Source: Entamoeba histolytica HM-1:IMSS
Lineage: Eukaryota; Evosea; Mastigamoebida; Endamoebidae
Direction of reading: 5' to 3'
Length of the DNA stretch: 64,000 nucleotides
Assembly (NCBI RefSeq): GCF_000208925.1
Contig: NW_001914895.1
Span: forward strand, 1-64,000
Part shown: positions 29,777-40,364 of the stretch, one piece after another
Layout: each line of letters starts with the position of its first letter
How positions within the stretch are numbered: the first letter of the stretch is position 1
Position numbers and translations under genes: made by a program
The notes under the pieces: generated by a model
Told to the model about the DNA's origin: nothing
Database searches by the model: none
The model's input: the letters and a program-made list of their open reading frames with translations, nothing else

Positions 29777-32725
29777 CTAAAGATCAATTTGTAATGAAAA
29801 TCCTTTATGATATCCTTCTTCATTTATCCTTTTTAAGATTTCTGTGATAATTTCTTTACAATCTTCATTCTCAGCTATTAAATTATTAAGTAATGTTTTA
29901 GTGTTTGGAGTATTAAGTAATGTTCTAACACTTGGTGTGATAGCTAAATTAAACAAAGCACATACTCCTACACAGACATAATCAGCTGGACAATGAGGCT
30001 CACTTAATACATTAATAATTGAGGTTAATGATTTCTTAACTAAACTTTCCTCTCTTTTAATTGAGTCATTGTTGAGTAGTGCAAACAATAATATTGCATT
30101 TCTTCTTTCACTAATTGATGTTGATGGTGTTGACAAGAGTTTAATTGCATATTGAATCATTAGTTGTTGGTCTTGACTTGGTAGTGTGGCAATACTCATT
30201 ATTGCATAAAACCCAATGCAATTATTTTGTGAAGTAGGTAATTTTTTAATTAAACTACAGAACGAATTTATTGAAGTTGTTGTATTTAATAATTGAGATA
30301 TGTCTGGGTCATTAGATAAAGAAGAAACGATTTCCCATACATTTAAAGAAATAAATGAATAAATAGAATATGGTTTAGAAAGAATTAAAGACGTCATTAA
30401 TACCTGTAAAACAGATATATTTAATTGATTTGCTATAGAAGGTATTTGTTGAATAATTCTTTTATACAATATACTTTTTTTCAATAATTGTGAAGTTTGA
30501 ATAACATTTTGATTAAAAGGACATAAAAATAAAATACAAATTTGAAGAACAAGTTGATCAAATTCTTTATTATTTGTTTTTTGAATAATTGTTTCAAGTA
30601 TTTGAATAATTTGAATTACTTCATTATATGAGAAGAATGGTTGTATTTGATTTGCAACAACTCTTAATGTTAATGCATCTTTAATAGTTTCAATATCTTC
30701 TTGATTTTGAGAGATAGTATTAAAAATAATATCTCTCCATTCTTGATCTTCTAATTTATCAATAGAACGAAAAACTTCAATATATTTCTTAATAAGACTT
30801 AAGCATCTTTTATTTGTTTGAGATGTATTAAAAGTATGACATTTACTAACACAAATATTAACCCAATTTTCATATTTTTTCATTTGACTTTCATTCATAC
30901 TAAGACTTTCATTTAAACTATCTTCTAAGCATTGAATAGTATATACTATAAATTCTTCATTGTCATTTATTTTCATCTTTTCTGTAATGACATTGAAAAT
31001 GTCTTGACCAAGAAGTTCATTTGAAACTCCATTAGAAAGAAAGTAATGAATAATTTTCATAATTTTAATACTTTGGTCTATTGTAGTTGATTGAAGAACA
31101 AGAAAAGACACAATAATGATACAATTATTTAGTTTACAAATATTAATTTGTTTATCATTAATTAAACTAAAAACTATTTGAATTACTGCATTTTGAATAT
31201 CTTCTAATTCTGTAAATTTCATAGCTAATTCAAAAATCCATTTAATATTATCATCTGTTTTATAATTTATTGTATTGGATAAACTAAAGACATAGCTAAA
31301 TATAAACATACAGCCACTAATAATTGATACATCATTCTCAAAAGAATGACTTATTTGAATAATTAATGGAAATATATTTAATATTTTTGTATCTTTACTA
31401 TTCCTAACTATTTCTTTATAAACTTGAAAACATAATAAAAGAATTCCTGGATTATCTTTATAAATTTGGAATATTTGAATTAGATTGTCTATAACTCCAA
31501 TTTCTATAAATTTTGAAATACATCTTTTTGTTGATAATAGTTTAATAAAAATATTTAATCCAATGCTTTGAATTCCTTCGTCAGACAAATATAATTCCAT
31601 AATATTTTTAATAACTTCAACCCATTGATTATCTATCATTTTATTATTACTTTCTTCAAACCCACAATATAATGATAACGCCCTTAATCCACTCATTTCC
31701 ATTAATTTAAGTGAAACATTCTTTTTAATAATATCAATTAAAATTTCAATGACTTCAAATTTTTCAAGTGATTTAAAGTTACTCTCATTTTGCATTAATA
31801 GTATCGTTATTTCAATAAAAATTAATATAATATCTTCTTTTGGATTACTTTTTATTATTTTAATTATTTCTTTCAAACATCCACTTTCAATAAATTCTTT
31901 TTGACATTTATCTTCATTACATAATCTCCAACATCCAATGATTAATGGTTGAATATATTCTTTACTTGTTATTGTTTTGTTTAGTAGTTTTTGTAATTCA
32001 TTATACCATCCTCCTCCTTCTCTGATTATATTTTCAATGACAAATCCTACAATAACTCCCATATTTTCCTGTGAACATGAAATATCACTTATTCCATCTT
32101 CTAATACCATTGATGAAAATACTTTTTGTGTATTTTCTGCTAATCCTAATTGATCTCTCAGTTGATATGCAATTTCTTTATTATGTGAAAGTAATGAATT
32201 GATTAGATAACTTTCTGCAATATCATCTAATCTTTCTGACTTGTGGTCAATTAACCATTTTCCAATTTCCTTAATAAAATCGTTATTATTGATTTCCATT
32301 GCCATTATTCCATAAATCATTTCATTGATATCATAAACACTAAATTCATTTAGTGTGATAGGTTTGTTCAATATAATTGTATTCATTATACTTGTTAATG
32401 TTTTAATTGTTCCACAAATATAAATATTGTCATTTGGTTGAGCTTCAGAAATAATTCCTGATTTAATAATTCCATATGGGATATGTAAAATTCCATCAAT
32501 ACATACTAAATTTACTATTTTCTCAAATTCTATTTTCTGGTTTTGTTGTACTGATGGAATAGTTATTGTATTATTGTATATATTATTAAGTTTTGTTGTC
32601 CATTCAGTTAAATCAAGTAAATCTAATGTGTGACTTGATTCGTCTCTACAACAAGTTTGTTGCATTTTACTTTTTGAGTTCTTTTTTATTAAAAACAAAT
32701 TTGATTTGTTCAATCTTTTTCTCAT
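29777..32725 (-). CDS. Large ARM/HEAT-like helical repeat protein, unassigned
   Basis: A 982-residue, almost wholly helical protein. It has repeated Ile/Leu-rich helix pairs of about 40 residues, in the pattern of armadillo or HEAT solenoids (for example IEILIDIIKKNVSLKLMEMS and ALRALSLYCGF-like units, and VCALFNLAITPSVRTLLN near the end, a good ARM-like match). It has no signal peptide, membrane segment or catalytic motif. I do not recognise the specific family. Such proteins usually act as scaffolds or adaptors. The ATG at 32725 is the first; a second in-frame ATG about 20 codons in (before QQTCCRDE) could be the real start, given the very basic Lys/Asn-rich leader. The frame is intact without introns. 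Confidence 0.6.
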   Translation of the reverse strand: MRKRLNKSNLFLIKKNSKSKMQQTCCRDESSHTLDLLDLTEWTTKLNNIYNNTITIPSVQQNQKIEFEKIVNLVCIDGILHIPYGIIKSGIISEAQPNDNIYICGTIKTLTSIMNTIILNKPITLNEFSVYDINEMIYGIMAMEINNNDFIKEIGKWLIDHKSERLDDIAESYLINSLLSHNKEIAYQLRDQLGLAENTQKVFSSMVLEDGISDISCSQENMGVIVGFVIENIIREGGGWYNELQKLLNKTITSKEYIQPLIIGCWRLCNEDKCQKEFIESGCLKEIIKIIKSNPKEDIILIFIEITILLMQNESNFKSLEKFEVIEILIDIIKKNVSLKLMEMSGLRALSLYCGFEESNNKMIDNQWVEVIKNIMELYLSDEGIQSIGLNIFIKLLSTKRCISKFIEIGVIDNLIQIFQIYKDNPGILLLCFQVYKEIVRNSKDTKILNIFPLIIQISHSFENDVSIISGCMFIFSYVFSLSNTINYKTDDNIKWIFELAMKFTELEDIQNAVIQIVFSLINDKQINICKLNNCIIIVSFLVLQSTTIDQSIKIMKIIHYFLSNGVSNELLGQDIFNVITEKMKINDNEEFIVYTIQCLEDSLNESLSMNESQMKKYENWVNICVSKCHTFNTSQTNKRCLSLIKKYIEVFRSIDKLEDQEWRDIIFNTISQNQEDIETIKDALTLRVVANQIQPFFSYNEVIQIIQILETIIQKTNNKEFDQLVLQICILFLCPFNQNVIQTSQLLKKSILYKRIIQQIPSIANQLNISVLQVLMTSLILSKPYSIYSFISLNVWEIVSSLSNDPDISQLLNTTTSINSFCSLIKKLPTSQNNCIGFYAIMSIATLPSQDQQLMIQYAIKLLSTPSTSISERRNAILLFALLNNDSIKREESLVKKSLTSIINVLSEPHCPADYVCVGVCALFNLAITPSVRTLLNTPNTKTLLNNLIAENEDCKEIITEILKRINEEGYHKGFSLQIDL

Positions 32726-33442
32726 TTTCCTTTCATTATTTTCTTTTCAAAAACTAAATAATGAACCTTCCTTCACACTCAATATCTATCATTTTATTAC
32801 TCTTCTTGTTTCTTTTATGTCACAAAATTAACAGAAAATAACTTGGTATTTTTTGTTTGAAAATTATGGCAAACTTGCATATCAAAGAATTAAATTTAAT
32901 CAAGATTTGTTTGACAAGTAATTAAGTAATTGGTTTGACTTAATTTAAAAAAAAATTGTCATAAGTCATATTGTTGTCACAAAGGTTATAAGCTATAAAC
33001 ATGCTTATAATTAAGAATTGTTTAAAATGAAAAGACTCTCATATAAGTTTGACAGAATAAACTATTTAAGATAACACCTCTCAACAAAACAAGTTACTGT
33101 GAATAAGTATTATTATTTATATCTATTAAAAAAACAAAAGAGTGTTTACAATTTTGTTGAATAAAAAAGCTTCTTGGTTGTGATGACATTAATTTCTCAT
33201 TGATTCCTTTGTTCAACTATAAGATTGAAAAATCCCTTGTTTATTGTGTATTTGGATGATAAAAACATTCAGAGTATTTAGTGTTTTCTATCACAGAACA
33301 GGGTTTTCAATATTGAAGAAGATAGAAATAAAACGTTGGGATAGAAACAGGAATAAACATAAAGAAAAATGTTTTTCTTCTGCTCTGTAAAATGAAAAGA
33401 GAAACCGACAATTTTAAGAAAAAAATCTGAAAAACAAGATAA
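32726..33442. other. Divergent intergenic region of about 0.7 kb
   Basis: Separates the ARM-like gene (minus) from the TOG-domain gene (plus). AT-rich, no coding-like frame. It must hold both promoters; I see no strong GAAC word next to either ATG. Confidence 0.5.
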
Positions 33443-36400
33443 ATGACAAGTGAAATTGTGGAAGAACCAATTGAGTTGAAAGACAAGTTGGTAGATAAAC
33501 GATGGAAGATCAGAGTAAAAGGGTATAAAGAATTAGATCAATTAATTCAAACAAAAGACACGAAATACGTAGAATATATTAGTTACTTTGAAGGAATGGC
33601 AAATGACAACAATGCAATTGCTTTTGAGAGTGCACTTGAAACAATGATTAGTTATTTTAGTATTAATGATAATTCTAATCCTTTGTCAATTGAAGTTGGA
33701 AATAAAGTGTGTTTAGTCATTGGAGAAAAAGGACTTTTAGGAAGGTCTAAAACAAAAGAACGGACATTAGAACTCTTTTGCTTGTTTGTTGAAATTGGAT
33801 TAACAGAAGAAGTGCTCAACACATTGGTTGATCTTACCAAACATAAGAATTTTAAACTAGGTGTAGAAGCAATTAAAGAAATAGAACAGCTTCTTATTTT
33901 ATTTAGTCCTCAAGTATTTTCCTTAAAAACTATTCTTGAAGGACTTAAGGAATGGATAGTTCATAAAGACAAAGATGCACGTCAAAGTGCGTTGAGGATA
34001 TTGCATTGTCTAAATTCTAATTTCAATGAGAATTTGTTACAAGAATTTATTAATACCATTCCACCAGCACAAAAAAAAGACTATGAAAGTTATCTTCAAA
34101 ACAATCCATTACACAAAATTGAACCAGTAAGAAATATGAGATGTAGGAAAGAACAAAAAGTTATTAGTCCAGTTAAAAAAGTTGTTGAAGAAGTAGCTGA
34201 AAAAAATAACGTTGAAAAAACTATTCTTGAAAAAAAAATCCCAAAAGAATTTGCTAGTATAATTGATAATGGAAAATGGAAAGAAAAAAAAGAAGTTATT
34301 GAAAAAATTACTGAGGTGCTTGAAGCACAAAAAGTTATATTTCCAACTTCAGTAATGTTTTGGGAAACATTAAAGAAGGCTTTGGATGATAATAATATCA
34401 ATGTTGTATCTGCAACAATGAGATGCATTATTTCTATTGATAAAAAAGGTGGAAATGTTACTCAGTACTTATCACAAATTGTCAAAAAATTAAAAGAAAG
34501 TAATAAAATAGTAGTGAATTGTGCTATAGAAACTCTACTTTCAATTATTAAGAATAACGATGATTTGATTTCATTATTGATTGAAGTTGAAGGTAATTCT
34601 ATTAGTAACTTAAATATTATGAACTTTGCAAGAAGAGCCATTGAAAAGTATAATAAACCAACACAACAAATCAAACTATGGGCAAAATTATTTTGTTCAC
34701 CATTAGAAGATCCAAAAAAAGAAACTAGAGATGCTGCAACAGAAGCAATTGTTTCATTTATTAAAGTTAATGGTGATGAAATTTTAAAATACCTTGAAGG
34801 TATTTCTAAAGACAGACTAAAAATAGTTCAATTTAAAGTAAATGGAGAGTCATACATGTCAGTTGCTCCAAGTGCTGTAAATACAAATTCGGTTGCACAG
34901 TCTTCAATATCACAAATCAGTGAAATACCACCAAAAATACTTTCACCTATTCCAATGAAAGAAGTTGTTAATAATGGTAATAGTTCAACTAAACAACCTA
35001 CAACCTGGTCAAGAAAAATGAGTCTAGAAAGGTCACCAAAGAAAGGAGTCAAAAGTTATAGTACAACAAAAATTCCAGTGGTAAAAGTTAATACAAAACC
35101 AGCATTAAGAAGTACAAAAACACAACCAAAAAAAGAAGTAAGGAAAACTCTAAAAAAAAGTTATTTTGATTTATTCAAAGCATTAAAAAATGGAGATTGG
35201 AAAGTACAAACACAAAGTTTGATTGAAATAACAAAATATTTAGAAAATAATACAATAAATCAGATGGAATGTGATAACTTAATTAATGAATTAAAAAATA
35301 AAATTGGAGACCCAAAAAGAGGATTAGCATCAGTTGCATTAAAAACTTTGATACAAACGATTAAGAATGTTAAAAGTGGATTTGAAAGATATATCCCTAG
35401 TATTATGTCTAATGTTATACAACAAATGGGAGATAATAATAAGAGTGTTCGAGAGTGTTCTATGGAAGTAATGCAAGTCTTAGGAAAAGAAGTTGGGATG
35501 AATGTACTAATAAATCAATTAAATTATGCAATGCAACCAAATAATAATCCTATTATTCGAAAAAGTACAATAGAAGTTATACTAAAAATAATTGAGCCTA
35601 TGAATGTAAAAGAAATTGGAATAATGAAACCTTTAGTACCAACACTATTAAAACAAATTTGTGATAAAAATATTGAATTAAGAAAAGATGTTGAGTATGT
35701 TGTTGAAAAATGTGTTGAAAGTATGGGTGTGGATATTATTAAAAATAGAATGAATAAACTAATGATTAACGAACAACAAGCATGCAGAGAAATTATTAGA
35801 AGATATAATGTTAGTCAACATCCAACAATAATAGAACCTAATGTTACTGAACCTAAACCTATTGTTAAGAAACTAACTCATTTAATTACAGTCTCAAGAG
35901 ATTCTGAAGTTATTCCAAAAGAAACAAAAATGGAAGAAGAGAATATTAAAGATGTTAATGACCAACATCAATCTACAAAAATGGAAGAAGTTCCTATATT
36001 GCCGATAAGAAAGTCATTAAACTTGGCTCAGGAAAACTCTGAAAATACTAAAATGGAAGAACATCCAAATATTGATTTAGGAAAACAAAATCTTCCAAGA
36101 ACTGGATCTGCAGTAGTAACAGTATTAAATAGATGTGCTACAATTAGTATGGTTGTTGAAGACACTCAAAAACAACCAATGATCATTCGATCACAAACAA
36201 TGATTCCACCAGAATTAACACTGTTATATAAAATACCTGAAACTTATATTAAGGATTTATTACGACTTGGAGCAGAAATGTTACCACAAGATTATCTACA
36301 AAGACTAGTATCTCTATCACCAAGAGATGTTGATTTATGCTTAAAGGCAGTTGAAGTTTTAGATTTTGAAAAACCAATATTTGAAGAATTTCTAATGACA

Positions 36401-38212
36401 TGGGGAGTAGTTTTAATAATGAAAGGAGATTATACCTTAATTCCAGAATTAACTAAAATTGTACAAGACTGGATTAGAAAATTATTAAAAAGTAAAAAAA
36501 CTCTAGAAGGTGTACGTACTCATACCTTTATAGAATGTATATTAAAGTCTGCACAATATATTTCTACTGAAGTTTCATTATTAATGAAATATTTTGTTCG
36601 AGTATATGATAATAAAAGAATTATTGAAATACTATGGCAAGCTATTGTAACGTCTCCATTAGCAACAAAAATTGTTTGTCTTAGAATCTTTAATGATTTA
36701 TTTGAAACATTTATTGAAAAAGGGGATTTAAATGAAAATATGATGAAAACTATGTTTTGTGTCATATATAGAGAAGCTAATACAAAAAATTTCGAGGATA
36801 TAGCTGGTTTTTTACTTGCTAAAATCTATAATTGTATTGGGGAAGATGCTTTTAGAATTATTGAAAATAATGATGAAATATTTAATCAATACATTAGATT
36901 TAATGGAAAATATATTAAAGAAAAAGAGAGAATGACAATTGGAAGTGGAAAAAGAAAAGTAAGAGATGAACGAATTACTATTGTTGGACATGACCAACCA
37001 ATTAGTATTGCTGAAAATAATGAAGATATTATTTTACATATTAGTGGAATTGATAAAGACCAACGACTAGACTCAAGCAAAGCATTAGATGAAATAAAAG
37101 CAGGAGGTATTGACTTAGAAATTTCAGAATCAAATGCCCAAAATAAAGAGAGACCAAGAAAATTTAGTTTAACACTTCAAAGAGGAAAAGTTCCTATCCA
37201 ATTAAATAACCAAAATATAAATATGTCAATTAGTGTAGAAAATAAACCGTTAGAAAAAATTACCCCACCTAAACGTATGTCAGAAGAAAATAATGGAATT
37301 AAGTTGATTGATTTGGAGGAAGAAACAAGTCAAGTTGATAAAACAACTCAAAACTTGGAAGTAAATCTTGGACAAAATACTTCAGATATATCGTCTTTAG
37401 TTTCTCTTCTCAGTACTAAAGAAATTCAAAAATTATCAAGGCAATTATCTCCTAAACTATCTCCAGTTCAATCCCCAAATCATCTTAAAACACCAACTCT
37501 ATCTCCAAATTCTCTTTTGAAGTCAAGAGGAATGAAAGTTATACATAAACCAGTCATAGTTCCAAAAGTATCTCCTACTGTTGGTTATAAACCTATAATA
37601 GAAAAAAGTCCTGTTTCTTCTGCTGTAAGAGTAAAACAATTAACAATGGAAGAACAACAACCCAACCAAAACAAAATAACTACAAAGAGACATAACCTTA
37701 ATCTTATTCGTAGTCAACATGCAGTGAATAAAATAGAAGTTGTATCACCAATGGTTAAACCAATAATTAAATTAAATGTAACAGAACCACAAGATATCCC
37801 ATTATCAATAGAAGTACCAAATAGAGAAGTTAGTACAGAAAGTAACAGCTCATTCTATCCAATTAATAATTCTACACCACTTGGATTTTTAGATAAAATA
37901 TTGAAAACAAAAAAAGAAACACCACCACCAATACAAGTTAATACTGACTTTAAATTTAGTATTGCTGAACAAAACAAAGAACATAACCAACAAATTATAA
38001 ATACAATTACAGGTTCAAAACCAGTAATACAATCTCCAATTGATCAATTTATTTCACAACCAACTCAACCTCCATTAATTAATCCACAGTTATTAGCATT
38101 ACAAACAAGTATTAATTCAATAAAAAGAGTTTCACCAATAAGAAATCCAATAAATCAGGTTAGTCCTGATGTTGTACCAAATGCACTTAATTGGAAAGAT
38201 TTATGCAAATAA
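33443..38212 (+). CDS. XMAP215/Dis1-family microtubule-associated TOG protein
   Basis: A 1589-residue protein with at least three TOG-type HEAT arrays. The arrays begin with the family signature of an acidic Leu helix, then a Trp-x-x-Arg/Lys loop. TOG1 is near residues 8-215 (DKLVDKRWKIRVKGYKEL), TOG2 about 265-475 (DNGKWKEKKEVIEKI) and TOG3 about 574-780 (ALKNGDWKVQTQSLIEI). A further helical block at about 924-1130 may be a divergent array or a C-terminal interaction domain. The last 450 residues are Ser/Pro/Lys-rich with many SP sites (for example LSPKLSPVQSP), suited to lattice binding and phosphorylation. Family members bind tubulin dimers and speed plus-end growth and spindle assembly. 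It is intronless and complete. Confidence 0.88.
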   Translation: MTSEIVEEPIELKDKLVDKRWKIRVKGYKELDQLIQTKDTKYVEYISYFEGMANDNNAIAFESALETMISYFSINDNSNPLSIEVGNKVCLVIGEKGLLGRSKTKERTLELFCLFVEIGLTEEVLNTLVDLTKHKNFKLGVEAIKEIEQLLILFSPQVFSLKTILEGLKEWIVHKDKDARQSALRILHCLNSNFNENLLQEFINTIPPAQKKDYESYLQNNPLHKIEPVRNMRCRKEQKVISPVKKVVEEVAEKNNVEKTILEKKIPKEFASIIDNGKWKEKKEVIEKITEVLEAQKVIFPTSVMFWETLKKALDDNNINVVSATMRCIISIDKKGGNVTQYLSQIVKKLKESNKIVVNCAIETLLSIIKNNDDLISLLIEVEGNSISNLNIMNFARRAIEKYNKPTQQIKLWAKLFCSPLEDPKKETRDAATEAIVSFIKVNGDEILKYLEGISKDRLKIVQFKVNGESYMSVAPSAVNTNSVAQSSISQISEIPPKILSPIPMKEVVNNGNSSTKQPTTWSRKMSLERSPKKGVKSYSTTKIPVVKVNTKPALRSTKTQPKKEVRKTLKKSYFDLFKALKNGDWKVQTQSLIEITKYLENNTINQMECDNLINELKNKIGDPKRGLASVALKTLIQTIKNVKSGFERYIPSIMSNVIQQMGDNNKSVRECSMEVMQVLGKEVGMNVLINQLNYAMQPNNNPIIRKSTIEVILKIIEPMNVKEIGIMKPLVPTLLKQICDKNIELRKDVEYVVEKCVESMGVDIIKNRMNKLMINEQQACREIIRRYNVSQHPTIIEPNVTEPKPIVKKLTHLITVSRDSEVIPKETKMEEENIKDVNDQHQSTKMEEVPILPIRKSLNLAQENSENTKMEEHPNIDLGKQNLPRTGSAVVTVLNRCATISMVVEDTQKQPMIIRSQTMIPPELTLLYKIPETYIKDLLRLGAEMLPQDYLQRLVSLSPRDVDLCLKAVEVLDFEKPIFEEFLMTWGVVLIMKGDYTLIPELTKIVQDWIRKLLKSKKTLEGVRTHTFIECILKSAQYISTEVSLLMKYFVRVYDNKRIIEILWQAIVTSPLATKIVCLRIFNDLFETFIEKGDLNENMMKTMFCVIYREANTKNFEDIAGFLLAKIYNCIGEDAFRIIENNDEIFNQYIRFNGKYIKEKERMTIGSGKRKVRDERITIVGHDQPISIAENNEDIILHISGIDKDQRLDSSKALDEIKAGGIDLEISESNAQNKERPRKFSLTLQRGKVPIQLNNQNINMSISVENKPLEKITPPKRMSEENNGIKLIDLEEETSQVDKTTQNLEVNLGQNTSDISSLVSLLSTKEIQKLSRQLSPKLSPVQSPNHLKTPTLSPNSLLKSRGMKVIHKPVIVPKVSPTVGYKPIIEKSPVSSAVRVKQLTMEEQQPNQNKITTKRHNLNLIRSQHAVNKIEVVSPMVKPIIKLNVTEPQDIPLSIEVPNREVSTESNSSFYPINNSTPLGFLDKILKTKKETPPPIQVNTDFKFSIAEQNKEHNQQIINTITGSKPVIQSPIDQFISQPTQPPLINPQLLALQTSINSIKRVSPIRNPINQVSPDVVPNALNWKDLCK

Positions 38213-38264
38213 AGTATTATAATTATTTAATTTAAAATTAGTGAATTTATGGTTTAAAGTACAT

Positions 38265-38897
38265 TTAACTGTCATTATTCTCTTCTTCTGAAACATCTAC
38301 TGCACCAAGAGGGACTTGTGCAACACGACAAACGCTTAATGGAATATATGAAGGACGATACTTTCTTTCTAACTCAGAACGTTTTTCTTCCTCCAAACGT
38401 ACTAACTCTTCTACATCCCCTCCTAAAACTTGAATATTTGAGTTATTCAAATATAATACACCTCTTCTTACTTTTACTTGTCTCAAAGCCACCTTAAACC
38501 CAGGTTTCATTCCCATACAAATACCATCAATATGGTTTGATTCAAAGCCATAAATTGTTGTCGTACCATCTGTTAAAGACAATTTCATTACTCTATTTTT
38601 TGTTTCATTTAATTGGTCATCTATAGTGTTACCAATATCACTATATTCATCACATTGTAAAATGGCATGTTCCAAAATATCTTCTTTTGTATCAAATGAA
38701 TAAGAACGTAAAACAGGATTAGAAGTTAAGCGAATATCATTATATAAAAATATATTATATATATACTCTGTTATAGAATTAATATCTGCAAGTAAATCAG
38801 AATGATTTTGTTGAATTTCTTGAAGACAGTCTGAAATAAAAGAATCTTTAAGAGCAAGTAAATTTAATTTTTGTTGAATTTGAGGAATAAAAGACAT
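38265..38897 (-). CDS. RMI1-like OB-fold protein (RecQ-mediated genome instability protein)
   Basis: A 210-residue protein. After a helical N-terminus (residues 1-70) comes the RMI1 N-terminal OB-fold pattern: VMKLSLTDGTTTIYGFE, then GMKPGFKVALRQVKVRRG, then LYLNNSNIQVLGGDVEEL. The last motif, VLGG(D/E)V, is the family hallmark. RMI1 joins topoisomerase III and a RecQ helicase to dissolve double Holliday junctions. TDRD3 shares this fold, but no Tudor or UBA domain is present here, so RMI1 is preferred. It lacks the second OB domain of animal RMI1, like the yeast form. The NC2-beta gene starts 74 nt away on the same strand upstream. Confidence 0.8.
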   Translation of the reverse strand: MSFIPQIQQKLNLLALKDSFISDCLQEIQQNHSDLLADINSITEYIYNIFLYNDIRLTSNPVLRSYSFDTKEDILEHAILQCDEYSDIGNTIDDQLNETKNRVMKLSLTDGTTTIYGFESNHIDGICMGMKPGFKVALRQVKVRRGVLYLNNSNIQVLGGDVEELVRLEEEKRSELERKYRPSYIPLSVCRVAQVPLGAVDVSEEENNDS

Positions 38898-38971
38898 GAA
38901 TATTAAAAAATAAGAGATTTTTTCTTTTAATAAAAAAAAGAATAATAAATTAATAATTTTATAATAATAGT

Positions 38972-39442
38972 TTAATTTAAACCATCAATATTAGTTATAT
39001 TACTTGTATCATTTCCACATGATCGATCAAGTGATGACATTAAAGCCTGAAATGCTTCTTTACCATATTGTTCTTCTATTTTTTTACTTGCATTCATTTC
39101 ATATTCTTTTTGTTTTCTTATTTTTTCTTCTTGAGACATTTCAGGTTCTTGAGGTTTTTTACTAACTTCTTTTAATTGAGAGTCTACAAGCTCTCTTAAC
39201 TCATTATTATAATCACCAAGTCCAAGATCAGAAAGAGCAGTTAGTACATGGTCTGTACTTAATGTTTTTCTATTTGTATTAGCTGCTACATCTTTTGCTT
39301 GAGCAGCAATGATATGAATAAATTCAACACCACAATCAGCAACAACATCTCTAAAATCAGCTGAGACACGAATAGAATTAGATAAATTTTCTTTAATAAG
39401 CTTATTTATAGATGTTTTAGGAAGGCAATTTTCTTCAGACAT
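38972..39442 (-). CDS. NC2-beta (Dr1) histone-fold transcription repressor subunit
   Basis: A 156-residue protein. Residues 6-90 are a complete histone fold (KTSINKLIKENL, then RVSADFRDVVADCGVEFIH, then KTLSTDHVLTALSDLGLGDY). The pattern of Asn-x-Leu-Ile-Lys-Glu and the ALxxLGxGxY end match Dr1 closely and not NF-YB or the H2B group. A charged helical tail follows. NC2-beta pairs with NC2-alpha (DRAP1) on TBP-bound TATA elements and blocks TFIIA and TFIIB. No alpha partner is visible in this window. Complete, no intron. Confidence 0.9.
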   Translation of the reverse strand: MSEENCLPKTSINKLIKENLSNSIRVSADFRDVVADCGVEFIHIIAAQAKDVAANTNRKTLSTDHVLTALSDLGLGDYNNELRELVDSQLKEVSKKPQEPEMSQEEKIRKQKEYEMNASKKIEEQYGKEAFQALMSSLDRSCGNDTSNITNIDGLN

Positions 39443-39776
39443 TAATTCGTAGGGTTCTTATTTCTTGACTTTCTGGTACAATTTTATTTTATAAGTTCCC
39501 TTTCCATTATTTCCAGTTTCTAATTTATTTTTAATAGTAAGTTTTATTAAAATGATTATTTAATTTATTATTTCTAATCTTTTCCATTTTTATTATTTTA
39601 AAAATACTTGAAAGAATAAATGTTTTAAGTAAAGTATAGTTTCTGTTTCATTTCAAATCCAGTTAAAATGGTTAAATATTTAATTACTTTAAGGATCATT
39701 ACAATAAGAGTACTTAAAGTATTTAATATATAAAAATGAGAATTAAAAGAAAAAGAGATGATAAGACAAAATAAAT
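39443..39776. other. Intergenic region, no gene seen
   Basis: AT-rich spacer of 334 nt upstream of NC2-beta and downstream of the next minus-strand gene. GAAC occurs in minus orientation shortly upstream of the NC2-beta ATG, but not in the AATGAACT context. Confidence 0.4.
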
Positions 39777-40364
39777 TTATACAAAACTTGATAAAAAGAG
39801 ATCATTCTTTTTCACAGTGATCCTACTAGAAACAAACAATTCACAGAGATATTGATTAATAATTTTTCCTTTTTTAATAATATCATCCTTATTAAAAAGG
39901 AGTTTATTATTTAGGAATATTTTATCAATCAAATCACATTTTAAAGTTCCTTTTTTTCCTTTTGTATTTCTTCTCTCAAGAACATAACCAAATTCTGTTA
40001 TGACATCTGAAAGAAAATGAAGTGATTCTGTTAATTTATTTGTTTCAAACCGCCGTTGGCAAGTTTTTTTTGATGTACCATGAGTTAAATCAAAATTATA
40101 TCTTTCAGAACATCTCTTGTCTATAAAACAAACAACATCAACATAATCTTCTTCTCTTGATATTGAATCAACAACTAATATTTGTTCAAATACTTTTGCT
40201 TGTTTTATTGGTAGTCTTAGAGTTATATCAAAATATTGATTCAATAATGCTAAGAATATTGATTGTTCATAAACTTTATAATTTCTTATATCTTTGAAAT
40301 AAGCAGGCTTTTTTTCATTACCATTTGTTGATTTTGATGGCTTCATTTTGAAGAGGTTTATCAT
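39777..40364 (-). CDS. Entamoeba-type hypothetical protein, intact paralogue of the 1539-2267 gene
   Basis: A 195-residue basic protein with no signal peptide or membrane helix. Its middle (residues about 40-165) aligns without large gaps to the broken gene at 1539-2267. Shared landmarks are LALLNQ/IAVLNT, the pair FEQILVV/IQFLVIT, and GY(V/T).ERR.TK..K.TL. Predicted structure is mixed, with a helix ending in GYVLERRN. I do not recognise a family. The pattern of a short, basic, recurrent family suggests a lineage-specific regulator or nucleic-acid-binding protein, but nothing proves it. Two in-frame ATGs lie near the start: 40364 and six codons later. Confidence 0.7.
   Translation of the reverse strand: MINLFKMKPSKSTNGNEKKPAYFKDIRNYKVYEQSIFLALLNQYFDITLRLPIKQAKVFEQILVVDSISREEDYVDVVCFIDKRCSERYNFDLTHGTSKKTCQRRFETNKLTESLHFLSDVITEFGYVLERRNTKGKKGTLKCDLIDKIFLNNKLLFNKDDIIKKGKIINQYLCELFVSSRITVKKNDLFLSSFV

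Noticed and set aside
38265..38897. TDRD3 rather than RMI1
   Set aside because: No Tudor or UBA domain; only the RMI1 N-terminal OB-fold is present.
39777..40364. E2F/DP-like winged helix in the unknown family
   Set aside because: Some basic residues resemble it, but the required RRxYD-type motif is not present.
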